In this document: piece after piece, positions 46,561-54,301 of the stretch | Layout of the letters: each line of letters opens with the position of its first letter | Position numbering within the stretch: the first letter of the stretch is position 1 | From: Opitutaceae bacterium | GTDB lineage: Bacteria > Verrucomicrobiota > Verrucomicrobiia > Opitutales > Opitutaceae | DNA length: 64,000 bases | Assembly (NCBI GenBank): GCA_028691845.1 | Contig: JAQUYL010000006.1 | Span: forward strand, 1 to 64,000 | Reading direction: 5' to 3' | The notes under the pieces: model-generated | Told to the model about the DNA's origin: nothing | The model's database searches: none | Seen by the model: only the letters and a program-made list of their open reading frames with translations | Made by a program: the position numbers and the translations under genes

Positions 46561-47490
46561 ATGCGTTCGGTCGCCGTCATCGACATCGGAAGCAACTCAA
46601 TCAAAGTACTGGTCGCCACCCGCCGGGCTGACGGCGGCTTGGCGACCCTCATGGCCCGGGCCATCGATGCACGCATTAGCGCCGGCATCAGCCGGAGCAA
46701 ACCGTTTCTGGGCGAGGAAGGCATGGCTCGCGGCCTGGCCGCCATCAGGGATCTGCTAAGGGAAGCGGCCCCGTTCCAGCCGGCCCGGACGATGCTCGTC
46801 GCCACCAGTGCCGTCCGCGATGCCACCAACGGCGCCGCTTTCCGCGAGCGCATTCTCGCGGATACCGGCCATGAGATCCGCCTCCTTTCCGGCGTGGAAG
46901 AGGCCCATCTCATCGGCCGCGGCCTGACCTGCGATGCCGCGCTTTCCGATTTGCAGGATTTCTATGTCTTCGATCTCGGCGGTGGCAGCCTGGAATGCCT
47001 GTCCTTCCGCCAGCGCCGGGTGGAGCAAACGGCCAGCCTGCCGCTGGGCTGCGTGCGTCTGACCGAACGATTTGTCGCAGATCCCACCGCGCCCTTCACA
47101 GATGACCTGCGGCAGAATGTGATGGCGCACACGACGGCCGTGCTCCGCGGCGGTTTCCATTTGTGCCTGCCCCCAGCCGCCCGGACGGTCGGCACTGGCG
47201 GCACGATGATGACGGTTCGGGCGATCCTCGGAGCACGCCTGGGACTGGCGCCGGAAGCAATCCCGCCGGTGTTGACGGTTCTGCAGTTACGCGACTTGAT
47301 CGCCTGGCTCGCGCCCATGACGCTTGAGGCGCGCAAACATGTGCCCGGCCTGCCACCGCCCCGGGCCGATGTATTCCCGGCCGCACTGGCCACCCTGATT
47401 GCAGTGGCTGAAGCCGGTGGCATCCCCGAATTCCGGCTTTCGCTCTACAACCTCCGCTATGGCGTGGCGGACGAGTTGCTCGCGCATTGA
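46561..47490 (+). CDS. Ppx/GppA family phosphatase
   Basis: Exopolyphosphatase/guanosine pentaphosphatase fold (ASKHA). MRSVAVIDIGSNSIKVLVAT is the phosphate-1 loop, with VATSAVRDATNGAAF, FDLGGGSLECLSF (phosphate-2) and LPLGCVRLTERF following, then VGTGGTMMTVRAILG. Length 309 equals the minimal two-subdomain form without the HD-like C-terminal domain. It could act on polyphosphate or pppGpp; sequence does not decide. The start is the ATG right after a TTTGCGCC-rich leader (46520-46555). Confidence 0.92.
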   Translation: MRSVAVIDIGSNSIKVLVATRRADGGLATLMARAIDARISAGISRSKPFLGEEGMARGLAAIRDLLREAAPFQPARTMLVATSAVRDATNGAAFRERILADTGHEIRLLSGVEEAHLIGRGLTCDAALSDLQDFYVFDLGGGSLECLSFRQRRVEQTASLPLGCVRLTERFVADPTAPFTDDLRQNVMAHTTAVLRGGFHLCLPPAARTVGTGGTMMTVRAILGARLGLAPEAIPPVLTVLQLRDLIAWLAPMTLEARKHVPGLPPPRADVFPAALATLIAVAEAGGIPEFRLSLYNLRYGVADELLAH

Positions 47491-47579
47491 CAGTCCCCTG
47501 CTGGCGGAAGAGATTAGGCTTGTCTACCTCTTCCCCTTGGCGCCCCACCCGCCCCCCTATAAACGCTATCCCTCACCCC

Positions 47580-47939
47580 ATGGAATCCACGGTCAAAATT
47601 TTCGACAATCCGGCCGAAACCGCCGTTTATGCCCCCGGACAAGTGATCTTCCAGAAGAACGAAACCGGTGATTTCATGTTCATGGTCATCGAAGGCGCCG
47701 TCGACATCACCGTCCACGGACGGGTCATCGACACGGTGAAGCCGGGCGGATTCTTTGGCGAAATGGCCCTGATCGAAGACAAACCGCGAAGCGCCACGGC
47801 CGTGGCGAAGGAGTCGACGAAAGTGGCACGGGTGGACCGGCAAAAATTCCAGCACCTCGTGCAGCGGACCCCTGCATTTGCGCTGGAGCTTATGCGTGTG
47901 ATGGCCGACCGCCTGCGTCGCCTGAATCAGCGGTTGTGA
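47580..47939 (+). CDS. Cyclic nucleotide-binding domain protein
   Basis: A single CRP-type nucleotide-binding domain (119 residues) without a DNA-binding helix-turn-helix. The beta-roll is clear: YAPGQVIFQKNETGDFMFMV, VIEGAVDITVHGRVIDTVKP, and the phosphate-binding cassette GGFFGEMALIEDKPRSATAV, with the Glu and Arg that contact cyclic nucleotide both present. The C-terminal helix ends MADRLRRLNQRL. It may sense cAMP as a stand-alone regulatory subunit. Start is the ATG after a spacer of about 90 bases behind ppx. Confidence 0.88.
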   Translation: MESTVKIFDNPAETAVYAPGQVIFQKNETGDFMFMVIEGAVDITVHGRVIDTVKPGGFFGEMALIEDKPRSATAVAKESTKVARVDRQKFQHLVQRTPAFALELMRVMADRLRRLNQRL

Positions 47940-48324
47940 AGGGGACTCCCCCTAGGCCTGGCTGGACTTGATTGCCCCTCCCCGCCCCTTTGATATTGAG
48001 GACGGCTTGTCGGCCCACCATGGGAGAGGCCGGCCTGCGCCCGGAGAATGAGGACATGACGGGGACCGGAACCCGATGCCGGCTGAAGCCAGCGGCCATG
48101 AACGGTCCAGTCCTTGCACAAGCTTTTCATCAATGCACAATGTCACCTAATAGGTGACATTTTTCGCGATGCTACTCCAGCCAGCCATTGAAAACAACGG
48201 CACGCCCGCCGATCGGATTGGCAGTCGGCCGATGCAGAGCGACAGGTGGACCGGGCAAGACGCCCGGGAGTGAAAAACGCCTATTTCCTTTGCGCCCGTG
48301 GCGCCAAACCCTAGGTTACCGATT
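47940..48324. other. Intergenic region with palindrome, no gene seen
   Basis: 385 bases, GC-rich, no convincing frame in either direction. It contains the palindromic hairpin at 48139-48164 and a CTTTGCGCC motif near 48288 like those before ppx. Confidence 0.5.
48139..48164 (+). terminator. Palindromic hairpin with T-run
   Basis: AATGTCACCTA (48139-48149) and TAGGTGACATT (48151-48161) are perfect inverted arms, followed by a run of Ts to 48164. It may terminate the upstream transcript, but it lies 200 bases past the stop. It shares the GTCACC-N5-GGTGAC core with 38558-38578. Confidence 0.55.
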
Positions 48325-49815
48325 GTGATTGGCTGGATCGGCGATTTTTTCCGCTTCTGGTGGGGTCTCCTTTATTGGAATGCCCGCAAAAGCCTTTTCT
48401 GGCTGCGCCCCGACCGAATCCGCTGCCCATGCCAGAACTCCGGCGATTCGGGCCGCGCTCTCGAAACCCGGTGCGAAGCTGCCTCGACTTGGAACAAGCC
48501 CGCCCGGTTCCGCCGCCTTTGCCCGCTCCTGGTAGAAACCCAGGTGGGGCTGCGCTGCTCGGTCAATGCCGCGGCCGTACGCCCTTTTTGGACGCGGGCT
48601 GGCGCAAGCTTTGGGATCGCGCTCCTGGCGCTATACCTCGCCGGCACGCTGGCTCTTTTCGGCGCCCTGCGCGCCGTCGGGTATCCCCTCACCTACTGGT
48701 CGGTGCTGCTGCCGTTCAAGTGGTCCGACATTCCCTCCGCCCAGGAACAGGTCTATGCCCGCCGGGCGCAACAAGCGCTCGCCGCCGGCAATTTTCAAGG
48801 CGCGCTTCTCTGCCTCAACCGCGTCCACGAACTCAATCCCCGCAACTATTCCGCCGCGATCGCCCTTGCCAGCCTCCGACATATTTCCGGTGAACCAGGA
48901 CTCTCCGACCAGACCTTCGAACAGGTCCTGCTCCAGCACCCCGATCGACGGGCGCAAACCGCCCAGTTGTGGTACAAGGCCCTGCTGACCCGGAGGGATT
49001 ATTCGCATTCCAAGCTTCTCGCCGTCCGGATGCTTAGCGAGGATCCCGCCAATCGCGGCGCCTGGCTGCACGCTCTCTTTTTTGCCCTGCGACAAGCGCC
49101 GGACCCGGCCTACCTCGCGACTCTGACGGGCCGGATTCCGGATCTGCCCGCGTGGTGCTCGCAACTCATGGCGATTGAACTTGCCTTCCAGCAAAATCGC
49201 CCGGCGGATGCCGTGCAGCTCCTGTTGCGTCCGCCGCCCCATCCCGCCTCCCCTTATGTATCGATTTACTACGTCGACCGGCTCACGGCCCAAGCCCGCT
49301 ACACTGAAGCCCAGCAGGTGCTCGACGCCTATGCCGGTCAGCTCGAGCCCGATGAGGCGGCGTTCCTGCGTCTTGCCCTCTATACCCGCCGGGGCTGGCT
49401 TGCCCTTTCCGAGAGCGAATTCGACCACCTGCTCCAGCAATTCCCGCTCAACACCCGCACCGCACCGCAATTCTGCGCGTTCCTGATCCGTTATCCCAAT
49501 CCCGCACTGCTGGCGCGTTTCCATGACCGTTTCATGCAGACGGTGCGGGCGCCCGGTCCTGATTTCCATCCGACCCTCAACGCCCTCTTCTGCGCCTGCG
49601 CGGTCAACGCCGACTGGAGCCGTTTGGAGGCCGCAGCCGCCTCCATCAAAAGAATAACCATGTCCGATGCGCGGACGCTCACCGCTCTCGAAGGTTTTTT
49701 CCGGCGCGACTACCATTTCAAGCGGATCGATCTATTCCTGATTTCCCTGCCCCTGCCGACCGATGTAGTCTACGCCCTGCTTGAGCGATTTGGCACCCCG
49801 CCGCCCCCCTCATGA
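48325..49815 (+). CDS. TPR-like membrane protein of the exosortase operon
   Basis: About 496 residues. The N terminus (IGDFFRFWWGLLYWNARKS) is followed by a Cys-rich patch (CPCQNSGDSG, then three more Cys within about 60 residues) that may bind a metal, and a membrane helix (IALLALYLAGTLALFGALRA). A long helical-repeat region then carries TPR-like motifs (AQQALAAGNFQGALLCLNRV, then ELNPRNYSAAIALASLRH). The start is uncertain: GTG 48325 is used, GTG 48298 is the alternative, and no ATG fits. Its stop overlaps the exosortase start (ATGA). Probably a partner for sorting or for exopolysaccharide assembly; I cannot name a family. Confidence 0.7.
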   Translation: MIGWIGDFFRFWWGLLYWNARKSLFWLRPDRIRCPCQNSGDSGRALETRCEAASTWNKPARFRRLCPLLVETQVGLRCSVNAAAVRPFWTRAGASFGIALLALYLAGTLALFGALRAVGYPLTYWSVLLPFKWSDIPSAQEQVYARRAQQALAAGNFQGALLCLNRVHELNPRNYSAAIALASLRHISGEPGLSDQTFEQVLLQHPDRRAQTAQLWYKALLTRRDYSHSKLLAVRMLSEDPANRGAWLHALFFALRQAPDPAYLATLTGRIPDLPAWCSQLMAIELAFQQNRPADAVQLLLRPPPHPASPYVSIYYVDRLTAQARYTEAQQVLDAYAGQLEPDEAAFLRLALYTRRGWLALSESEFDHLLQQFPLNTRTAPQFCAFLIRYPNPALLARFHDRFMQTVRAPGPDFHPTLNALFCACAVNADWSRLEAAAASIKRITMSDARTLTALEGFFRRDYHFKRIDLFLISLPLPTDVVYALLERFGTPPPPS

Positions 49816-51467
49816 GCCCCGCCAGATCAATCATGCACACGGTTCCGCCACCTCCCACGCCGGCTCCTCAGATCTGGACTGGCTGGACGGCCCCGGCCCG
49901 GGCGATTGTCGTCGCGCTGCTGGTTCTGGCAGCCGCATTTTCCATCAACTTGTGGTCCGATTGGCGGCATAATCCCGAACTGTCGCACGGTTTTTTTGCC
50001 CCGCTTGTCTTCCTGCTGCTGCTCTGGGAAGGCAGCCGGCGCGGCACCGCCCGCTGGCTGCGATCCGGGCCGTGGTTGCTTGCGGGGCAGTGTGCAGTGC
50101 TCGGCGGAGCCTTCCTGTGGTTTGCCTTCGCCGGTCTGCTGGCCGCCTCGGTTGGCTGGCCGCATGCTGCCGTCAGTTTCTCCCTTGCGATATCACTCAG
50201 TCTGTTTTTGTCGGGCGGACTGCTCTATCTTGCCAGCGATCGCGTGCGGGCCATGCCATTCAACTGGACGATCCTTACGGCCATCTGGCTCTGGATTCTG
50301 GCCGCACCCATCCCGCCCGGAACCTATGCCCGGTTGTCATTGAAACTCCAATTATGGGTGACGACCTCGGTTCTGCACACTCTGCACGTACTCGGGGTGC
50401 CCGCACGACAGGAAGGCAATCTCATCGATCTTGCCACCGCCACCGTCGGCATTGAGGAGGCCTGCAGCGGAATTCGCAGTCTGGTTTCCTGCCTCTATGC
50501 CGGCCTTTTTTTCGCCGCCTGGCAGGTGCGCAGCCGCGTCGGCCGCGTCGTGCTCATCCTGCTCGCGGCACCACTCGCCATCGGCATGAACTTTCTCCGT
50601 TCGCTCACCCTCACCCTCATGGCCAACGCCAACATGACAATCACCGGTTTCTGGCACGACGCAACCGGCTACGCGATTCTTGTGGTGACGGCCGGCATCC
50701 TGGCCCTGCTGGCCATCGCCTTTGAGTCACCGCAGCCGGCGGCCGTGGCGGCGGGGACGGCGTTTACGGACGATCCCGACCCCACCCCGTACCGGCCGAA
50801 CTGGCAGCTGCGAACGTTTTGGGCGGGACTGGCTGCCATGCTCTCCCTGGGCCTTTTTTACTATGTCCAAACCCGTCCCGCCGCCAAGCCCGCCGGACCG
50901 CCGCCCGACCTCGCCGCTTTGTTTCCCGAAAACACCCACGGTTGGAGTACCCTGCCGCCCCAGAATCTCGCTATCTTCTCCACGACCTTGGGCACCGATA
51001 ATCTCGCCCAGCGCACCTATTTCAAGCCCGTCGGAGACCCGGCGCCGCAAATCACCGTATATGTCGCCTATTGGCCGGCCGGCCAGGTGTCAGTCAGTTC
51101 TGTTGCTTCGCACACTCCGGAGGCCTGCTGGCCCGGCGCAGGCTGGCAGCCCGTGCCCGCCCCGATCCTTCCGCAGACTCTCTCGGTGCCCGGCCACACC
51201 CTGCCGCGAGCCGAATATCGTCTCTTTCGGCGGGACGACGGATTCTCCCAGCACGTCTGGTTCTGGCATATCTACGACAACCGCGTTATCGATTACCGTG
51301 ATCCCTACTCTGTGTCCGCACTGATCGAACTCGCGCTGCGCTACGGTTTCCGCCGCCAGGGCGACCAGGTTTTCGTGCGCCTATCCAGCAACCAATCCTG
51401 GCCGGAGATCGCCTCCGATCCTCTCATGCAGGACATCTGCGCCCGTCTCACCCGCATTGGCCTCTGA
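49812..51467 (+). CDS. Exosortase fused to an EpsI domain
   Basis: Inner-membrane sorting enzyme of PEP-CTERM proteins. Eight or so membrane helices with the three catalytic residues in their expected contexts: Cys218 in EEACSGIRSL, Arg263 in GMNFLRSLTL, His282 in GFWHDATGY. The C-terminal third (about 320-551) is a periplasmic EpsI-type domain (ITVYVAYWPAGQVSVSSVAS, then HTPEACWPGAGW and YRLFRRDDGFSQHVWFWHIY). Length 551. Members cut a C-terminal Val-Pro-Glu-Pro-type tail and are usually linked to exopolysaccharide export. No PEP-CTERM substrate is visible in the window. Confidence 0.92.
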   Translation: MSPARSIMHTVPPPPTPAPQIWTGWTAPARAIVVALLVLAAAFSINLWSDWRHNPELSHGFFAPLVFLLLLWEGSRRGTARWLRSGPWLLAGQCAVLGGAFLWFAFAGLLAASVGWPHAAVSFSLAISLSLFLSGGLLYLASDRVRAMPFNWTILTAIWLWILAAPIPPGTYARLSLKLQLWVTTSVLHTLHVLGVPARQEGNLIDLATATVGIEEACSGIRSLVSCLYAGLFFAAWQVRSRVGRVVLILLAAPLAIGMNFLRSLTLTLMANANMTITGFWHDATGYAILVVTAGILALLAIAFESPQPAAVAAGTAFTDDPDPTPYRPNWQLRTFWAGLAAMLSLGLFYYVQTRPAAKPAGPPPDLAALFPENTHGWSTLPPQNLAIFSTTLGTDNLAQRTYFKPVGDPAPQITVYVAYWPAGQVSVSSVASHTPEACWPGAGWQPVPAPILPQTLSVPGHTLPRAEYRLFRRDDGFSQHVWFWHIYDNRVIDYRDPYSVSALIELALRYGFRRQGDQVFVRLSSNQSWPEIASDPLMQDICARLTRIGL

Positions 51468-51469
51468 CC

Positions 51470-51562
51470 ATGCCATTCGCCCTTACCGGTAAGGAAAAGT
51501 TGATCCTTTCCACGCTGGCCCTGTTGATTGCGCTTGGCGTGCTTGGGCTGGTGCTGCTGTAA
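51470..51562 (+). CDS. 30-residue membrane peptide
   Basis: ATG 51470, two bases after the exosortase stop codon, opens a 30-codon frame: MPFALTGKEKLILSTLALL followed by IALGVLGLVLL. It is a short basic N terminus plus one membrane helix. Its tight spacing, hydrophobic pattern and clean ends suggest a real small protein co-expressed with the exosortase. No homologue is known to me. Confidence 0.55.
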   Translation: MPFALTGKEKLILSTLALLIALGVLGLVLL

Positions 51563-51597
51563 CCGACCTGCCCCGCCATGAGTTCATTTCGCCCAGA

Positions 51598-52230
51598 ATG
51601 ACGTCCCCAGCCTCTCCGCCTTCCCCCCCCGCGCCCGGCCCGGGTGACCATCCCCCCCATGGTGTACTTCACCGTTGGCTGCCTTGGACCATCGCCGCCG
51701 GACTCGCCTTGGTCTGTGCCTGGCTGACAATGCATAACCTAACCCTGCATTCAGAGGCTGGCGCCATTGCCACAGAGCGGGAGCTCACCGCCATCTCCCT
51801 CCAGCAGACCCGCAACCAGCTCAACGTGCGCACCCTGCTGGCCGAGCGCATGATCAACGAACTCACAAAGGGACGGGGGCACCAACAGGATCTCGCCCGC
51901 CTCAAAATTTGTGCGCTGACCAGGCCGGATTCGGCCCCCCAAGCAGCACCGGCCATCGTAGTTTGGGATGCCGAGCAGGAGACAGGCCTGCTCGCTGTCC
52001 CGCATTTGCCGGCCATCGCCGCCGACCAGGATTACCAGCTTTGGGTCTACGATCCGGCCTATCCAACGCCCGTCAACGGAGGCGTAATTGCCATGCAGGA
52101 GGAGGGGGGCGCCACACTGGCGTTCAAACCCGTACAGCCGGTCAAGCAGGTGGTCAGATTTGCCATCACTGTCGAAAACAAGGGCGGCGCCACCCGGGGC
52201 GAAGGCCCAGTGGTGCTGTCAGGACCTTGA
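51598..52230 (+). CDS. RskA C-terminal domain protein (anti-sigma-factor-like)
   Basis: A 210-residue protein with a Pro-rich N terminus, one membrane helix (LPWTIAAGLALVCAWLTM), a coiled region and a C-terminal domain with AIVVWDAEQETGLLAVPHLP and ADQDYQLWVYDPAYPTPVNG, typical of anti-sigma-K factors. It lacks the N-terminal zinc-binding anti-sigma domain and no sigma-factor gene is adjacent, so a structural or periplasmic sensing role is as likely. A 7-codon frame at 51578-51601 ends overlapping its ATG (ATGA), possibly a translational coupler. Confidence 0.8.
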   Translation: MTSPASPPSPPAPGPGDHPPHGVLHRWLPWTIAAGLALVCAWLTMHNLTLHSEAGAIATERELTAISLQQTRNQLNVRTLLAERMINELTKGRGHQQDLARLKICALTRPDSAPQAAPAIVVWDAEQETGLLAVPHLPAIAADQDYQLWVYDPAYPTPVNGGVIAMQEEGGATLAFKPVQPVKQVVRFAITVENKGGATRGEGPVVLSGP

Positions 52231-52326
52231 TTCCCTCCACGCCACACGGGTGTGTTGGCGGTCATAATTCCTCTGAAATCACTTGTTTCTTGTCAGTCGC
52301 GACTCCAGCGGGAAACTCGACGCGGT

Positions 52327-53514
52327 ATGGTCATCAAACCCAAGGTTCGTGGCTTTGTCTGCGTCACAGCGCACCCGACCGGCTGCGCGGCGCATGTCCA
52401 GGAGCAGGCTGACTACGTGCAACGGAAAGGGACAATCAGAAACGGTCCCCAAAAGGCTCTCGTGATCGGCGCCTCCACCGGTTACGGCCTCTCCTCGCGC
52501 ATCACGGCCGCCTTCGGATCGGGTTCGGCCACTCTGGGTGTTTTCTACGAACGCCCTTCCGAGGAGGATCGTCCCGCCACTCCCGGTTGGTATAACTCCA
52601 TCGCCTTCACCCGGGCAGCCCGGACTGCGGGCCTGTACGCGAAGAACCTGAACGGCGACGCTTTTTCGGATGAGATGAAACAGCAGACGCTCGCCCTGAT
52701 CAAAAGAGATCTCGGCCAGGTCGATCTCGTCATTTACTCCCTCGCGTCGCCCCGGCGCATTCATCCGCGCACCGGCGTGGTTCATAAATCCGCCCTCAAA
52801 CCAATCGGAGCTTCTTACACCAACAAAACCGTCGATACCGATCTCGGCATCGTGAGCGATGTCACGATTGAACCGGCCACTGCAGAGGAGATCGCCGACA
52901 CCGTAGCCGTGATGGGGGGCCAGGATTGGGAAATGTGGATTGATGCGCTCCTGCAAGCCCAGGTGCTTGCGCCCGGCGCCACCACTCTCGCCTACTCCTA
53001 CATCGGACCGGAGCACACTTGGCCCATCTACAAGAACGGAACGATCGGTCGCGCCAAAACCGACCTGGAACGAGCGGCTCTCGCCATCGACGCCCGACTC
53101 CGACCTAGCGCTGGACGCGCCTATGTCGCTATTAACAAAGCGCTTGTGACGCAGGCCAGTTCCGCAATTCCGGTGGTGCCGCTCTACATTTCCATCCTCT
53201 ACAAGGTGATGAAGGCGAAAGGGCTTCATGAAGGCTGCGTGGAGCAGATGCAGCGCCTCTTCGCCACCCAGCTCTACAATGGCGCTCCGCTGCAGCTCGA
53301 CAGCGAAGGCCGTCTTCGTGTCGACGACTGGGAAATGCGCGCGGATGTCCAGGCCGAGGTGGCGCGTCTCTGGCCGTTGGTCACCACCGAGAATCTCTCG
53401 CAACTCACTGATATTGAAGGCTATCGAACGGAGTTTCTCAAGCTCTTTGGTTTCGGTTTGCCCGGTGTCAACTACCATGCAGGCGTCGAACCGCATGTGC
53501 CGCTCGATTCCTGA
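52327..53514 (+). CDS. fabV: Trans-2-enoyl-CoA / enoyl-ACP reductase FabV
   Basis: NADH-dependent enoyl reductase of fatty-acid synthesis, often triclosan-resistant. MVIKPKVRGFVCVTAHPTGC, the Rossmann segment KALVIGASTGYGLSSRITAA, DLVIYSLASPRRIHPRTG, the Tyr-x8-Lys motif in YSYIGPEHTWPIYKNGTIG, and C-terminal DIEGYRTEFLKLFGFGLPGV. Length 395 is typical. The start is the ATG at 52327 that matches family N termini; an upstream in-frame start is not homologous. Confidence 0.97.
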   Translation: MVIKPKVRGFVCVTAHPTGCAAHVQEQADYVQRKGTIRNGPQKALVIGASTGYGLSSRITAAFGSGSATLGVFYERPSEEDRPATPGWYNSIAFTRAARTAGLYAKNLNGDAFSDEMKQQTLALIKRDLGQVDLVIYSLASPRRIHPRTGVVHKSALKPIGASYTNKTVDTDLGIVSDVTIEPATAEEIADTVAVMGGQDWEMWIDALLQAQVLAPGATTLAYSYIGPEHTWPIYKNGTIGRAKTDLERAALAIDARLRPSAGRAYVAINKALVTQASSAIPVVPLYISILYKVMKAKGLHEGCVEQMQRLFATQLYNGAPLQLDSEGRLRVDDWEMRADVQAEVARLWPLVTTENLSQLTDIEGYRTEFLKLFGFGLPGVNYHAGVEPHVPLDS

Positions 53515-53615
53515 GCCTGGCCCCAACCTGTCCGACCGGCCTCCCGTTTTTCTTCCTAATAGGAAGGTCTCGGAATGGCTTGATGCAGACAGGACGGCGC
53601 TGATTTGATAATCCC

Positions 53616-54068
53616 ATGCGCGCCGTGATCCAGCGAGTCTCTTCTGCGAGTGTCAAATCAGAGGATGGCTCGCTGAGCCAAATCGGCCCCGGCCTGCTCG
53701 TGTTGCTCGGCGTGGCGAAGGATGACAGCGTGGAGGATTGCACCTGGCTGGCCCAGAAAACCGTCAAATTGCGCGTGTTCCCCGACCATTCCGGCCAGAT
53801 GAACCTGGCGGTATCCGATATTGGCGGCGATATACTCGTGGTCAGTCAGTTCACGCTGCACGCCAGCGTCCGCAAGGGCACCCGGCCTTCCTTCAATGAC
53901 GCGGCCCGACCGGAACTCGCCGTGCCGCTCTATGCGAGATTTGTCACCGAGGTGCAAACGGCAATCGGGCGGCAGGTCCGGACCGGAAAATTTGGCTCCC
54001 TGATGCAGGTTTCGCTCGTCAACGACGGCCCGGTCACACTCGTCATCGACACCAAATCCCGGGATTAA
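53616..54068 (+). CDS. dtd: D-aminoacyl-tRNA deacylase
   Basis: Hydrolyses D-aminoacyl-tRNAs to keep translation L-specific. MRAVIQRVSSASVKSEDGSL, GLLVLLGVAKDD, KTVKLRVFPD, the active-site SQFTL within DILVVSQFTLHASVRKGTRP, and the Gly-cisPro motif in VNDGPVTLVIDTKSRD. Length 150 fits. Start ATG 53616. Confidence 0.97.
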   Translation: MRAVIQRVSSASVKSEDGSLSQIGPGLLVLLGVAKDDSVEDCTWLAQKTVKLRVFPDHSGQMNLAVSDIGGDILVVSQFTLHASVRKGTRPSFNDAARPELAVPLYARFVTEVQTAIGRQVRTGKFGSLMQVSLVNDGPVTLVIDTKSRD

Positions 54069-54145
54069 GCGCCGAGTCGGCAACGGCCATATATTCTGCC
54101 CGAAAAGGGAAGGGCCGGCCTGCGCCGGACACTCTGCCGGTTGTC

Positions 54146-54173
54146 GCGGAGCCCGGCATATACCGGACTCCGC
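54146..54173. other. Strong hairpin downstream of dtd
   Basis: GCGGAG (54146-54151) pairs with CTCCGC (54168-54173), with an inner CCGG/CCGG stem around a CATATA loop. No T-run follows on either side, so a terminator role is unproven. Confidence 0.5.
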
Positions 54174-54301
54174 AGGACTTGGCCCCCCGAATGCCAAGAA
54201 TTGCGCAACATACAGGTTTGCCACCTGTTGCCGCCCATTTTTCCCTTTGCTCTGTTCTTGAAGAAAATCTGTTAACCTGCTGCCGCTCCCAAAGACTTAT
54301 C

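Noticed and set aside
48631..49716. 361-codon minus frame opposite the TPR-like gene
   Set aside because: No start context or family; the + strand operon is translationally coupled.
52279..53526. 415-codon minus frame opposite fabV
   Set aside because: Antisense of a conserved enzyme; no motif.
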